Counted from the stretch's first letter, positions 55,245 to 64,000 are shown. The stretch is DNA of 64,000 nt from PALSA-612 sp963711315 (GCA_963711315.1 CAVQDQ010000003.1:62001-126000); one strand, 5' to 3'. Program-made: numbers and translations. Notes: generated from the sequence alone by a model not told the origin.

Positions 55245-56320
55245 CTAGAAGAGCTGGTACTCGCCGCCGAAGATGGCCGACACCGACTCGTCGGCGAAGA
55301 CGTTCATGATCGTCTCGGCCAGGAGCGGCGCGACCGTAAGCACCGTGAAGTTCGGCGGCTTCTTGAGCGGGTCGATCGGCACCGTGTCCGTCATGACGAC
55401 CCCGGTGATGTCGGCTGCACCGAAGCTTCGCCAGCCCTTCCTCGGTGATCAGGGCCGTGGGTGATGAAGATCCAGACCGCGGTCGCTCCGTGCTCCCTCA
55501 AGACCTGTGCGCCGGCGAGGAGCGTCCCACCCGTGATCGAGAAGTCGTCACCGACGATCGCGATCTTGTCCTTCACGCGCCCCGTGATCTCGGTGACGGA
55601 CACCTTCTCATGCTCGGGCCGTGTCTTGTGCATCATCGCGAAGTCGGCCTCGATCATCTCGGCAAACCTGGTAGCGTGCTTCGCCCGGCCCGGCGTCCGG
55701 GGCGACGGATACGACGCCTTCTCCGGAGAGCCCGAGGTCGCGGAAGTGGCTGGCGAACAGCGGCAGCGACGGTCATGTGGTCGACCGGGATCGTGAAGAA
55801 CCCCTGGATCTGACCCGCGTGAAGATCCATCGTGAGGACGCGGTCGGCGCCCGGCGAGCTGGATCATGTCCGCGACGAGCCGACTGGAGATCGGCTCGCG
55901 CGGCTGCGCCTTGCGGTCCTGCTTCGAGTAGGGAAACCAGGGCACAACTGCGGTGATCCGCTTCGCCGACGCGAGCTTCGCTGCCTGGATCATGAGCAGA
56001 AGCTCCATAAGGTTGCTGTCGACGGGCGCGGAGCCTGTCTGGACGATAAACACGTCCGCGCCGCGGATCGACTCGTTGTAGCGGCAGTACGTCTCGCCGT
56101 TGGAAAACGTCTTCAGCTCGACCTCGCCCAGCTCCACTCCGAGCTGCTCGGCGATCCGCAGCGCGAGCTCCGGATGCGAGCGCCCCGAGAACACCATCAG
56201 CCGCTTGAGCGGCCCGCGCTCGATCCAGTGCCCCGGCTTCGCCTCCGGACGCTCCGTGTTCACGGCCACGTCGAGTCCAGGAAGCCGAACGAGCTCAGTC
56301 GTGGCTGTTTCCACCGGCAT
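55245..56320 (-). pseudogene. prs: Ribose-phosphate pyrophosphokinase, broken by about five indels
   Basis: Makes PRPP for nucleotides, His and Trp. ATG 56320 has GGAAGGG just upstream; LKRLMVFSGRSHPELALRIA, EVELKTFSNGETYCRYNESI and WFPYSKQDRKAQPREPISS are normal. Correct sense then needs frame changes near 55852 (extra G), 55772 (extra T), 55695 (extra C), 55465 (extra G) and 55430. Blocks such as RVLTMDLHAGQIQGFFTIP, KHATRFAEMIEADF, VGDDFSITGGTL and TVAPLLAETIMNVFADE remain perfect. It ends at 55245. PRPP synthesis is essential, so sequence error is the simplest reading. Confidence 0.92.
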
Positions 56321-57581
56321 ACCCTTCCTTGTTTTCCTGCCGAGCGCGAGCGATGGCCAGGGCGCCGGGCGGAACATCCTCGGTGATCACGGATCCGGCG
56401 GCGACCCACGCATTATCTCCTATCTTGACGGGTGCGAGGAACGAATTGTCGACGCCGGTCCTGACGTTGCGGCCGATCGTCGTGCGTTGCTTCCCCTGGC
56501 CCTCGTCGAGCGGGAGGTTGGCGGTGATGTTCCCGGCGGCGATGTTCGCGTCCTCTCCGATATCGGCGTCACCCACATACGACAGGTGCGGCACCTTTGT
56601 TCGTGCCCCAATTCGCGAGTTCTTCACCTCGACGAACGTCCCTGCCTTCGCGTCCTCGTCGAGCACGGTGCCTGGGCGCAGGTAGCAGAAGGGGCCGATC
56701 TCGACGCCCCTGGCGACTTTCACGTCGCCGCGAATCACCGTGAATGGGTGAATCGTCACGTCCTCGGCGAGCTCTACGCCGGCCTCGATCCAGGTCGACG
56801 CCGGGTCGACGATCGTCACGCCGGCAAGCATGTGCCCCTCGTTGATCCGCTGCCGCAGCAGATCCGCCGCCCGGGCGAGCTCGACGCGAGTGTTGACGCC
56901 GAGCGCGAGCTCCGGCTGCGGCGCTTCGACGACATGGCCGGCCCCGTCATTGCCGACGATTTGGCGAACGCAGTCGGTGAGGTACAGCTCGCCCTGCGCG
57001 TTGTGCGGCTCGAGCTCGTCGATCGCGTCCCAGAGGGCCGCTGCCTTGAAGACGTAGATCGAGCTGTTCACCTCGGTGATGTCCAGCTCGTCGGGCGCAG
57101 CGTCCTTCGCCTCGACGATCGCTGCCAGGCTGCCAGAGGCGTCTCGGATGACGCGTCCGTAGTCTCCGGGCTCGGCCAGCTCGAGGGAGAGCACGGTCAT
57201 ATCGGCGCCGGAGGTTCGATGTCCGTCGACGAGCGCCTGCAAGAGCTGCTCGGTGACGAGCGGGGTGTCGCCTGACAGCACGAGCACGTCGCTCGCGGCG
57301 CCATCGAGCGAGCCGCGCGCGGACGCCACGGCGTCGCCGGTGCCACGCGGCTGATCCTGGACCGCGACGAGCGCTCCGTCCATGCCACTAACGCCGTCCG
57401 CCGTCTCTGGCGAGGCCACGACCACGAGAGGCTCCGGGCTCAGCGGCCGCACGGCTGCCAGCACCCAGTCCACCATCCGGCGCCCGAGCAGTGGATGGAG
57501 GTGCTTGGGCGTAGCGGAGCGCATACGCGTACCCAGGCCGGCTGCCATGACGACCGCCGAGAGTGTCTGTCGATCGTTCAT
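56295..57581 (-). CDS. glmU: Bifunctional UDP-GlcNAc pyrophosphorylase / GlcN-1-P acetyltransferase
   Basis: Makes UDP-GlcNAc for cell wall. 428 residues from ATG 57581 (GTG 57584 also possible). The pyrophosphorylase loop is VVMAAGLGTRMRSATPKHLH, with GDTPLVT and GELYLTDCV. The left-handed beta-helix has NSRIGARTKVPHLSYVGDAD and NVRTGVDNSFLAPVKIGDNA. It is slightly shorter than usual (about 455). It begins only eight to nine bases from the 3' end of tRNA-Gln, with no Shine-Dalgarno, and overlaps prs by 26 bp. Confidence 0.94.
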   Translation of the reverse strand: MNDRQTLSAVVMAAGLGTRMRSATPKHLHPLLGRRMVDWVLAAVRPLSPEPLVVVASPETADGVSGMDGALVAVQDQPRGTGDAVASARGSLDGAASDVLVLSGDTPLVTEQLLQALVDGHRTSGADMTVLSLELAEPGDYGRVIRDASGSLAAIVEAKDAAPDELDITEVNSSIYVFKAAALWDAIDELEPHNAQGELYLTDCVRQIVGNDGAGHVVEAPQPELALGVNTRVELARAADLLRQRINEGHMLAGVTIVDPASTWIEAGVELAEDVTIHPFTVIRGDVKVARGVEIGPFCYLRPGTVLDEDAKAGTFVEVKNSRIGARTKVPHLSYVGDADIGEDANIAAGNITANLPLDEGQGKQRTTIGRNVRTGVDNSFLAPVKIGDNAWVAAGSVITEDVPPGALAIARARQENKEGYAGGNSHD

Positions 57582-57589
57582 CACCGAGG

Positions 57590-57660
57590 CTGGGGCGCCA
57601 GGATTCGAACCTGGGGTCGCGGGACCAAAACCCGCTGCCTTACCACTTGGCTACGCCCCA
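57590..57660 (-). tRNA. tRNA-Gln (anticodon TTG)
   Basis: A 70-base cloverleaf plus discriminator. Acceptor stem TGGGGCG/CGCCCCA of 7 bp, anticodon stem GCGGG with loop TTTTGGT giving anticodon TTG, and a T-arm with GGTTCGAATCC. The CCA end is not encoded. A -10-like TAGTTT (57671-57676) lies ten bases upstream. Confidence 0.95.
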
Positions 57661-57673
57661 ATACAAACAGAAA

Positions 57674-58099
57674 CTATCGCGCCGAGCGCGCCGACTCGTC
57701 AGGACGGTCGTGATACAGCAGGTACGCGGCGATCGCGCCGAAGATCCCGGCGATCACGAGCGCGACGAAGGGGATGAAGATGGCGACGACCGCGGCGCAA
57801 ACCGCAAGCGCCTGCGACATGGCGAGGATCCACGAGATCTCACGGCCCAGCTCGGAGTCCAGCGTGCGCCCCGCGAGCAGCCAGAAGAGGATCACTGGGA
57901 TGGCGATCACGATCACCGTCACGCGCGAGAAGTCCGCCTCGAGCGCCACGAAGAGCCCCTCTGCGACCGCGATGCCGAGGGCGACCTTGAGCCGGTTCTC
58001 GCGGAGCCAGCTCTTGCGTGGCGCGGCCGCGGCGGGTGCTTCCGCCGTTGCCGGCTCTGCCGGCGGAGGCGTCGGCGGAGATGGCGGGCTCTCGGCCAC
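57674..58099 (-). CDS. Membrane protein of unknown function (141 aa)
   Basis: Pro/Ala-rich cytoplasmic N-terminus (about 27 residues) followed by four hydrophobic segments (VALGIAVAEGLFVALEAD, VTVIVIAIPVILFWLLAG, ILAMSQALAVCAAVVAIFIP, VALVIAGIFGAIAAYLLY). No recognised family. ATG 58099 is three bases after ispE, so it is the last gene of the metG - tatD - rsmA - ispE unit. Confidence 0.7.
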   Translation of the reverse strand: MAESPPSPPTPPPAEPATAEAPAAAAPRKSWLRENRLKVALGIAVAEGLFVALEADFSRVTVIVIAIPVILFWLLAGRTLDSELGREISWILAMSQALAVCAAVVAIFIPFVALVIAGIFGAIAAYLLYHDRPDESARSAR

Positions 58100-58102
58100 C
58101 GA

Positions 58103-58921
58103 TCAACCGTACCACGCTGGAAATGCGATCCAGACCCGGCCGCGGCCCTGGAGAGCGGCTTCCGCTCGGCGGGCGCCGTCCTCGTCTTCGAACACGCCGT
58201 AGACGGCCGGCCCGGCGCCGCTGACGTCGGCCCGCACGGCCCCCAAGCCCTCGAGCTCATCCGCAAATGCAGAGCGGGCGAGGTCGTTCCTCGGCCAGAG
58301 CGCGAAGTCTCTTACCGAGCTCACTTCCTGCAACCTTGTCACGAGCTCGTCGCGCCGCTCGACGTAGCCGACGTCGCCACAGCGGTCGTCGAACGCGTCG
58401 TACACGGCCTTCGTCGAGGGCTTCTGCTCGCCGTCTGGCAACAGCACGAGCACGCAATAGTCACGCGGCAGGGCAAGCGAAGTCAGCTGCGTGCCGTCTC
58501 CCTCGCCTAGCTGTGGGCCGGTAGTGAGGAAGAGGGGCACGTCGGCGCCGAGCGCCTCTGCCAGGTCGTGGAGCGCCGCCGCCGCGAGCGGCTGTCCGAG
58601 GCTCCCGTTGGCGAGAGTGAGTGCAGCGGCGGCGTCCGAGCTGCCGCCTCCCAGGCCGGCGCCGACGGGGATCCGCTTGTCGATCGTGATCCTCCACGCG
58701 GGTTCGACGCCGGCGGCGGAGGCGAGGGCCGTCAGCGCCTGCTTGACGAGCGTGTCGGCCGGAAAGCCCTCAACCTCCAGCTCGTCGGATGGTTCGAGCG
58801 ACAGCGTGTCGGCCAGTTGGATTCGCTCGTACACCGTCACGAGCTCATGCTTGCCGTCGTCGCGGCGAGGCCCAACCACGAGCGCGAGGTTGATCTTTGC
58901 CGGTGCAGCGAGAGTCGTCAT
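58103..58921 (-). CDS. ispE: 4-diphosphocytidyl-2-C-methyl-D-erythritol kinase
   Basis: GHMP kinase of the MEP isoprenoid pathway, 272 residues. The N-terminus LAAPAKINLALVV, the ATP loop PVGAGLGGGSSDAAAAL and the C-terminal VRADVSGAGPAVYGVFE are diagnostic. ATG 58921 overlaps the rsmA stop by four bases. Confidence 0.95.
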   Translation of the reverse strand: MTTLAAPAKINLALVVGPRRDDGKHELVTVYERIQLADTLSLEPSDELEVEGFPADTLVKQALTALASAAGVEPAWRITIDKRIPVGAGLGGGSSDAAAALTLANGSLGQPLAAAALHDLAEALGADVPLFLTTGPQLGEGDGTQLTSLALPRDYCVLVLLPDGEQKPSTKAVYDAFDDRCGDVGYVERRDELVTRLQEVSSVRDFALWPRNDLARSAFADELEGLGAVRADVSGAGPAVYGVFEDEDGARRAEAALQGRGRVWIAFPAWYG

Positions 58922-59700
58922 GCGAGTAGCTCCGCAAGCCGGACGAACTCGTCAGGGGCCAGCTCCTCCGCGCGAGTAGCGGGGCTGTGACCGAGCTCGG
59001 CGAGCGCGCTGGCGGCGGGCTCGCGGGCGGCGAGACCTGTGAGCTCCAGCGAGTTGGGAAGCGTCTTCCTACGGTGGGCGAACGCGCCGTGCACGATGTC
59101 CTTGATGCGGCCGAGGCCAGGCGGCTGCGGCAGCCGGACGAACGCCACGAGCATCGAGTCGACGCGGGGCCGCGGCCGGAACACCGTGCGGGACACCGCA
59201 TGCGCGCCCGTGCGCCTCGCCGAGAGCTGCACCAGCACCGAGACCGCGCCGTACGCCTTCGACCCTGGGATTGCGAAGAGTCGCTCGCCGACCTCCTTCT
59301 GCACCATCACGCACCAGAGCTGGATGGACGGCATGTGTTCGAGAGTGTCGAGGACCACGCCGGCGGCAACGTTGTACGGGAGGTTGGAGACGAGCTTCGT
59401 CGCCCTTGGCCGCAACTCCGCCAGGTTGAGCCTCAACGCGTCTCCGAAGGTGAGATCGACGTTCGGCCGATCGCGGAGCGCCGCCTGCAGCGCCGACTCG
59501 AGGGTGCGGTCGATCTCGACCGCGTGGACGTGCTTGACGCGATCGGCCAGGAAGGCCGTCAGGACGCCGAGCCCGGGGCCGATTTCGAGAACGACGTCGG
59601 ACGCGTCCAGCTCGGCGAGGCGGCCGATGACGCGCAGGATGTTCGGATCGACGAGGAAGTGCTGGCCGAGAGCGCGCTTCGGTGCGACCTCACTGCTCAT
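58918..59700 (-). CDS. rsmA: 16S rRNA adenine-N6,N6 dimethyltransferase
   Basis: KsgA-type enzyme that dimethylates A1518 and A1519 in 16S rRNA, 260 residues. KRALGQHFLVDPNILRVIG, VLEIGPGLGVLT (SAM site) and the catalytic LVSNLPYNVAAGVV are present. ATG 59700 overlaps the tatD stop. The order metG - tatD - rsmA - ispE is the standard actinobacterial one. Confidence 0.95.
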   Translation of the reverse strand: MSSEVAPKRALGQHFLVDPNILRVIGRLAELDASDVVLEIGPGLGVLTAFLADRVKHVHAVEIDRTLESALQAALRDRPNVDLTFGDALRLNLAELRPRATKLVSNLPYNVAAGVVLDTLEHMPSIQLWCVMVQKEVGERLFAIPGSKAYGAVSVLVQLSARRTGAHAVSRTVFRPRPRVDSMLVAFVRLPQPPGLGRIKDIVHGAFAHRRKTLPNSLELTGLAAREPAASALAELGHSPATRAEELAPDEFVRLAELLA

Positions 59701-60443
59701 CGAAGAGCGAACAGCCGGTCGGCGTTGAGGTCGACTGCCTCCTCCAGCTCGCGGCGGCTGGTGCCGCGGACGTCTGCAAGAGCGTCGGCAGTGTGGACGA
59801 GGTACGCCGGCTCGTTCGGCCGTCCGCGCACCGCCTGGGGGGCGAGGAACGGGCAGTCGGTCTCGAAGAGAATCCGGTCGGCCGGGACTCGCCGCGCCGC
59901 GTCGCGGAGCGCGGCCGCTTTCGGATAGGTGGCATTGCCGGCGAACGAGACGTAGTAGCCGCGCTCGAGCGCAACGTCGAGCAGTTCCGGTTCGGAAAAG
60001 CAGTGCAGCACGACATCGCCGTCGAAGTCGTCAAGCGCGTCGGCCGTGTCACGAGCGGCCGCACGTGAGTGGATGACGACGGGGAGGCCGACCTCGCCGG
60101 CCAGTGCGAGCTGCTCCTCGAAGAGACGCAGCTGTGCCGCTCGCGGTGCGTAGTCGCGGTAGTGGTCGAGCCCGGTCTCCCCTACTGCCACGGCGCGCTC
60201 GTGCGCGAGTAGCTCACGAAGCTCGTCCAGCCGCTGCGCGTCGTCCGTGCCCGCATCGTGCGGGTGGATGCCGAGGGCCGCATAGACGCCCGCTTCCTCG
60301 TCCGCCAGGCGCAGCGCGGTACGGCACGAATCGATTCCCGTGCCGACGGTGATCACGCGCTCAACGCCGGCCGTCCGCGCGCGCTCGAGCAAAGCGCCGG
60401 GATGCCCGGCGCACGCGTCAAGGTGCGCGTGGGTGTCGATCAA
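59697..60443 (-). CDS. tatD: TatD-family metal-dependent DNase
   Basis: A 248-residue TIM-barrel nuclease. Metal sites are LIDTHAHLD, VGETGLDHYRD, VVIHSRAA, HCFSEPELL and ETDCPFLAP. The TTG at 60443 is preferred because it begins the first motif and overlaps the metG stop as TTGA; a much longer open frame upstream lacks coding character. Confidence 0.93.
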   Translation of the reverse strand: MIDTHAHLDACAGHPGALLERARTAGVERVITVGTGIDSCRTALRLADEEAGVYAALGIHPHDAGTDDAQRLDELRELLAHERAVAVGETGLDHYRDYAPRAAQLRLFEEQLALAGEVGLPVVIHSRAAARDTADALDDFDGDVVLHCFSEPELLDVALERGYYVSFAGNATYPKAAALRDAARRVPADRILFETDCPFLAPQAVRGRPNEPAYLVHTADALADVRGTSRRELEEAVDLNADRLFALR

Positions 60444-61951
60444 ACGCCGGCGGCGCGTTCGACGCGTGGGAACAGCGGCGGCGCCGGCTCGATGTGTGCC
60501 GGCGCGAGCCCGCCCGATCGGACACCATCCCACGCCACGTCCGCGCCCTGGCCAAGTGCGCGCAGGATCGCAGGAGTCGTCGCGGGGAGATACGCGTACA
60601 GGGCGATCGCCACGGAGCGGACCCCGTCTGCCAAGTCGTACAGCACCCGATCCAGCTCGGCTGCATGGGCCTCGTCCTTCGCGAGCTCCCACGGCTTCGA
60701 ACGCTCGACGACACGGTTGAGCTCGCGAACCACCTCCCAGATCGCCTCCACCACGCCCGTGAGCTCCCACGCGTCGAGACGCGCCGGAATCTCGGCGTGC
60801 AGGGCATCGAGCCGCTCGGCAACGTCGGACGATCCTGGTCCGGTCGGCAGCTCGCCATCCCGGTACCGGGCGATCATGGCCGTGATTCGCGACACGAGGT
60901 TCCCGAGCTCGTTGGCGAGCTCGCCCTCGTAGCGGTCGTGCAGGCCGTCCTCGGAGGCGCTTCCGTCACGACCGAAGGTCGCCGAGCGGATCGCCCAGTA
61001 GCGTACGGCGTCGCTGCCGTACACCTCGACGAGCGGCATGGGATCGATGACGTTGCCCAGCGACTTCGAGATCTTCTGGTCATCCATCAGAAGCCAGCCG
61101 TGGACGTAGATCTGTTCGGGCACGTCGAATCCCGCAGCGAGGAGCATCGCCGGCCAGTAGACACAGTGAAAACGGAGGATGTCCTTGGCCATCAGGTGCC
61201 GGGCGACGGGCCAGTACACGGGCACGAGATCCTCGCCGGGACGCGCATAACTAAGGGCGCTCAGGTAGTTGACGAGCGCGTCAGCCCAGACGTAGGCGAC
61301 CTGACTCTCGTCCCACGGCAGCGGGATGCCCCAGGGCTGGCCCGCGCGGCTGATGGAGAAATCCTGCAGCCCGCCCGCGATGAAACTCCGAGCTTCGTTG
61401 TAGCGAAATGACGGCAGCACGAAGTCGGTCCGCTCGCCGTAGAGCGCGAGCAGGCGCTCCTGGTACGCCGACAGCCGGAAGAAGTAGTTCTTCTCCTCGA
61501 TGTACTCGACATCACCGTGCTCGGGACACTTGCCGTCGACGAGCTCGTCCTCGGTCTTGAACGCCTCGCAGCCGACGCAGTACAGGCCTGCGTAGACGCC
61601 TTCATAAACGTCGCCGTTGTCGTAGATCCGCTGGAGGAACTCACGCACGAACTCCTTGTGGCCGTCGTCCGACGTACGGATGTAGAAGTCCGGTTCGGCG
61701 CCGACCTTCGCGGGTAGTGCGCGCCACACCTCGCCGATGCGGTCGACGTATGCCCGCGGCTCGAGCCCCTCCTCTTCTGCCGCACGCAAGACCTTGGTCC
61801 CGTGCTCGTCCACCCCCGTCAGGAAGAACGCGTCGTCGCCGCGCTGCCGGTGATGCCGGACGAGGATATCGGCCGCAATCGTCGTGTAGGCGTGCCCGAT
61901 GTGCGGGCTCGCGTTCACGTAGTAGATCGGCGTTGTCAGGTAGAAGCGCAT
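60440..61951 (-). CDS. metG: Methionyl-tRNA synthetase
   Basis: Charges tRNA-Met; 503 residues, no C-terminal tRNA-binding extension. HIGH motif in ASPHIGHAYTT, KMSKS-type motif KISKS, zinc knuckle CVGCEAFK ... KCPEHG. ATG 61951 lies eight bases after a TACACT box, so it heads the operon. Confidence 0.96.
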   Translation of the reverse strand: MRFYLTTPIYYVNASPHIGHAYTTIAADILVRHHRQRGDDAFFLTGVDEHGTKVLRAAEEEGLEPRAYVDRIGEVWRALPAKVGAEPDFYIRTSDDGHKEFVREFLQRIYDNGDVYEGVYAGLYCVGCEAFKTEDELVDGKCPEHGDVEYIEEKNYFFRLSAYQERLLALYGERTDFVLPSFRYNEARSFIAGGLQDFSISRAGQPWGIPLPWDESQVAYVWADALVNYLSALSYARPGEDLVPVYWPVARHLMAKDILRFHCVYWPAMLLAAGFDVPEQIYVHGWLLMDDQKISKSLGNVIDPMPLVEVYGSDAVRYWAIRSATFGRDGSASEDGLHDRYEGELANELGNLVSRITAMIARYRDGELPTGPGSSDVAERLDALHAEIPARLDAWELTGVVEAIWEVVRELNRVVERSKPWELAKDEAHAAELDRVLYDLADGVRSVAIALYAYLPATTPAILRALGQGADVAWDGVRSGGLAPAHIEPAPPLFPRVERAAGV

Positions 61952-63090
61952 GTGGAGAGAGTGTAGGGACCGTCCGACGGCGGCCTCCGCGTACGCGGAC
62001 GCGCCGAACGGCTATTCCGCCCGCGGCCAGAAGACCGGCGATCACGACCGCCGCGAATGGCCAGATGGCACGATCGATCGACCTCACGCACAGGCGTCGT
62101 CGCGGGAAGCACGGTGGGAGCCTCGCCGTGGGCATTCATGTCGCCAGGCGCAGTTTCGCCAGGGCGCGCCGAGGTCAGCAGTTGGCTCGGCACGTACGCG
62201 CTCGCGCTTGCACGCGTCTGTCCCGCCTCGAACGTCTCCGCGGACACGAGCGGAGTTGGCAGCGCCCGTGCACTACGCTCAGCCCGAGGCTCTGAAATCG
62301 GAGGTCCTGGAGCCCACGGAGACCACTGGCGCGCGACGAGCGGATCGGCGGTCGAGCGACCGCCACGTGTACCGGCAGGGGGACTGCCGCCGCGTCCGCA
62401 GTGTCCGCTGGTGCCTCGGACTCGGGCTCGGGCTCGGGCTCGGGGACTGTGACAGGCTCCACCAGCGACTGAGGTGCATCCGCGCTGGCCGGTGCCGGAC
62501 CCTCGGCCGGTTGCGGTTCGGGCGGCGCGGGGGACGGCGGCGGAGCAGGGGCGGCGTGCACCGGTGGTGGTGGGACCAGCTCGACGGCGGGTGGTGGAGC
62601 AGGGCTCGGCGGGGGCGGCGGCGGGGGCGCTGCCCGAGGCGGCAGCAGCCTGAGCGGGTCGACGTAACCCTGCGGATCGCTCGTGACGCGGATACCCAGG
62701 TGAACGTACGGGACATCGTGCTCGGCGCGCACCGCTCGGCCCGATCGTCCCCACCGGCGCTCCCTCGCTGAGAGCGTCGCCTTTCCCGACCGAGAGCGCA
62801 CCCAGGTGAACGAGGGTCACCGAGTAGCCGCCGTCGGTCTCGATCGTGACGACCTTTCCGTTCGCGCCGACCGACCCGGCGAACGCGACGGCGCCCGAAG
62901 CCGGCGCGAGCACGACGCCGTCCTTTTCGCCCTCGACGTCGATGCCGCGGTGCTGGCCGCCGGCGTATGGGTCGCCGCCCAAGACGAAGGGCGCGAGCAC
63001 GTCTCCCGGAGCAGGCCACGTCCACGCGTGCGCGGTGGACGGCAGCGCGAACGGAGCGAGGGCGGCAGCAACTACTGCGAGGCGGCGCAT
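61936..63090 (-). pseudogene. Secreted M23-type endopeptidase-like protein, frame broken
   Basis: Signal peptide (MRRLAVVAAALAPFALPSTAHA) followed by an M23/LysM-peptidase fold: FVLGGDPYAGGQHRGIDVEG, VVLAPASGAVAFAGSVGANG, YSVTLVHLGALSVGKGD and EHDVPYVHLGIRV. The frame shifts near 62735 and again near 62340. A long Pro/Ala/Glu-rich tail and a C-terminal helix (IWPFAAVVIAGLLAAGGIAV) close the protein; the true stop is unclear and may lie just before metG. Metal ligands H...D and HLG suggest peptidoglycan hydrolysis. Confidence 0.75.
61960..61965 (-). promoter_or_regulatory. -10 box (TACACT) for metG operon
   Basis: TACACT is eight bases before the ATG at 61951; leaderless or near-leaderless start. 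Confidence 0.5.
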
Positions 63091-63126
63091 TCGGTCTCTC
63101 CTTGTTTTCGAAAATGGCAACGGTCT

Positions 63127-63155
63127 ACCGTAGCGGGAACTGCGGACGTTGTCAA
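63127..63155 (-). promoter_or_regulatory. Consensus promoter TTGACA-17-TACGGT for M23 gene
   Basis: -35 TTGACA (63150-63155), exact 17-base spacer and -10 TACGGT (63127-63132). A leader of about 35 bases carries AAGGAG before the ATG at 63090; this is a leadered housekeeping-type promoter. Confidence 0.75.
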
Positions 63156-63187
63156 TTTCGCATACAGGTGCAGGCGGCGCTAGCGTG

Positions 63188-63997
63188 TCAGAGAGAGCGC
63201 CGGTAGAGCCGGCCGCGCGGAATCGACGTCAGTCGTGACACGAGCTCGGCAGCGTCACGGCGCGTGAGGCCTTTGGCGACCAGCTCGGCGACAGCCGTCG
63301 CCGCCTCATCGGCCTGCGCGTCGGACGACGCAGCGGCGGCCGGCGCGAGCACGAGGGTGATCTCCCCCTTCGGCGGGGTGCCGAACCTGGCGAGCACCTC
63401 GGCCGGAAGGCCCCGGACGACCTCCTCGAACGCCTTCGTCAGCTCCCTGCACACGGCAACCGGCCTCTTGGGCAGCGAGGCTGCGAGCGACTCGAGCGTC
63501 CTCGGCAACCGTTGCGGCGAATCGAAGGCAACGACGGCGTTCGGCCACGCCGCGACCTCCTCCCAGAGCGCTGCCAGCGCCTTGGCGCTTCGCGGGAGAT
63601 AGCCGACGAACTGATATCGCTCGAAGCCGAACCCGCTGGCAACGAGCGCCGTTTCCACGACCGACGCTCCCGGCAGCACCGTCACCGCGACGCCGGCCTC
63701 GATCGCGGCCGCGACGAGCCGGTGGCCCGGATCGGAGATGCCCGGCAGGCCGGCGTCGCTCACGAGCGCCATCCGCTCGCCCTCGACGAGGCGTGGCAAC
63801 AGCTCGGCCGTGCGCTTTGCCTCGTTGTGCTCGTGGTAGCTCAGGAGCTTCGCGGAGATGCCGTGGCGCGACATGAGCTTGCTCGTCCGTCTTGTGTCCT
63901 CGCAGAGCACGAGGTCGGCCTCGGCGAGCTCGCGCAGCGCGCGGAGCGTGACGTCCTCGAGGTTGCCGATCGGCGTCGCGCAGACGGCGAGCGGCAC
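63188..63997 (-). CDS. rsmI: 16S rRNA 2'-O-ribose C1402 methyltransferase
   Basis: A 269-residue RsmI. The N-terminus CATPIGNLEDVTLRALREL, CEDTRRTSKLMSRHGI, VSDAGLPGISDPGHRLV, and LPGASVVETALVASGF are all family features. The GTG at 63997 is three bases from the window end; an earlier start beyond the window cannot be excluded. Confidence 0.93.
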   Translation of the reverse strand: MPLAVCATPIGNLEDVTLRALRELAEADLVLCEDTRRTSKLMSRHGISAKLLSYHEHNEAKRTAELLPRLVEGERMALVSDAGLPGISDPGHRLVAAAIEAGVAVTVLPGASVVETALVASGFGFERYQFVGYLPRSAKALAALWEEVAAWPNAVVAFDSPQRLPRTLESLAASLPKRPVAVCRELTKAFEEVVRGLPAEVLARFGTPPKGEITLVLAPAAAASSDAQADEAATAVAELVAKGLTRRDAAELVSRLTSIPRGRLYRRSL

Positions 63998-64000
63998 TAG

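Noticed and set aside
62410..62450. Short tandem repeat (GGCTCG units) as a CRISPR-like or phase-variable repeat
   Set aside because: It encodes a Glu-Pro run in the M23 tail; there are no spacers and the repeat is too short and coding.

Overview
This is a gene-dense, high-GC bacterial chromosome segment with GTG and TTG starts, many 1-4 bp gene overlaps and many leaderless starts. The eno / ftsB / DUF501 neighbourhood, a CysO-CysM-Mec cysteine route, an Rv2578c-type radical SAM gene with an actinobacterial LexA box and large cyclase-ATPase-TPR proteins point to Actinomycetota. A Thermoleophilia/Gaiellales-type lineage is my best guess, but no rRNA is present to confirm it. I see no prophage, insertion sequence or CRISPR array.

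Layout. 1-5156: start of hisC, a LON-domain protein, ggt, and ftsZ overlapping a parA gene. 5226-14796: a cyclase-ATPase-TPR regulator, then a minus-strand lhr - nei - orphan unit. 14870-18209: a secreted metallopeptidase, an HhH-GPD repair protein, and a two-gene split borosin cassette: a 79-residue precursor with a proline-rich C-terminus and a separate backbone N-methyltransferase. This cassette is the most interesting system in the window. 18175-25844: a frame-broken second cyclase-ATPase-TPR gene, a secreted protein, acyl-CoA dehydrogenase, VOC protein, amidohydrolase and HxlR regulator. 25854-30778: a minus-strand operon of TPR protein, ATP-grasp ligase, MFS transporter with a cyclic-nucleotide domain, and M20 peptidase.

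30937-33644: rhodanese-ThiF enzyme, CysO, CysM and the JAMM protease Mec, together a protein-thiocarboxylate route to cysteine. 33657-40372: copper-protein fragment, MBL-like protein, PfpI, CorC/TlyC, SOS-linked radical SAM protein, and a receiver / ferredoxin / VOC / flavoprotein operon. 40369-43186: L,D-transpeptidase followed by ccmG/tlpA, ccmH and ccdA (cytochrome c maturation). 43258-53678: small membrane proteins, PAP2, DUF501, ftsB, pyk, eno (with a duplicated tail), mazG, a PpiC/SurA-like lipoprotein and mfd. 53871-64000: pth, rplY, prs, glmU, tRNA-Gln, ispE, rsmA, tatD, metG, an M23 peptidase and rsmI.

Two cautions apply. Several genes (prs, pyk, tlpA/ccmH, a cupredoxin, an M23 peptidase and one cyclase) are interrupted by small indels. 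Because prs and pyk are core genes, sequencing or assembly error is likelier than gene death. Also, about twenty genes start 6-8 nt after a TANNNT -10 box, so leaderless transcription seems to be the norm here and Shine-Dalgarno sites are the exception.
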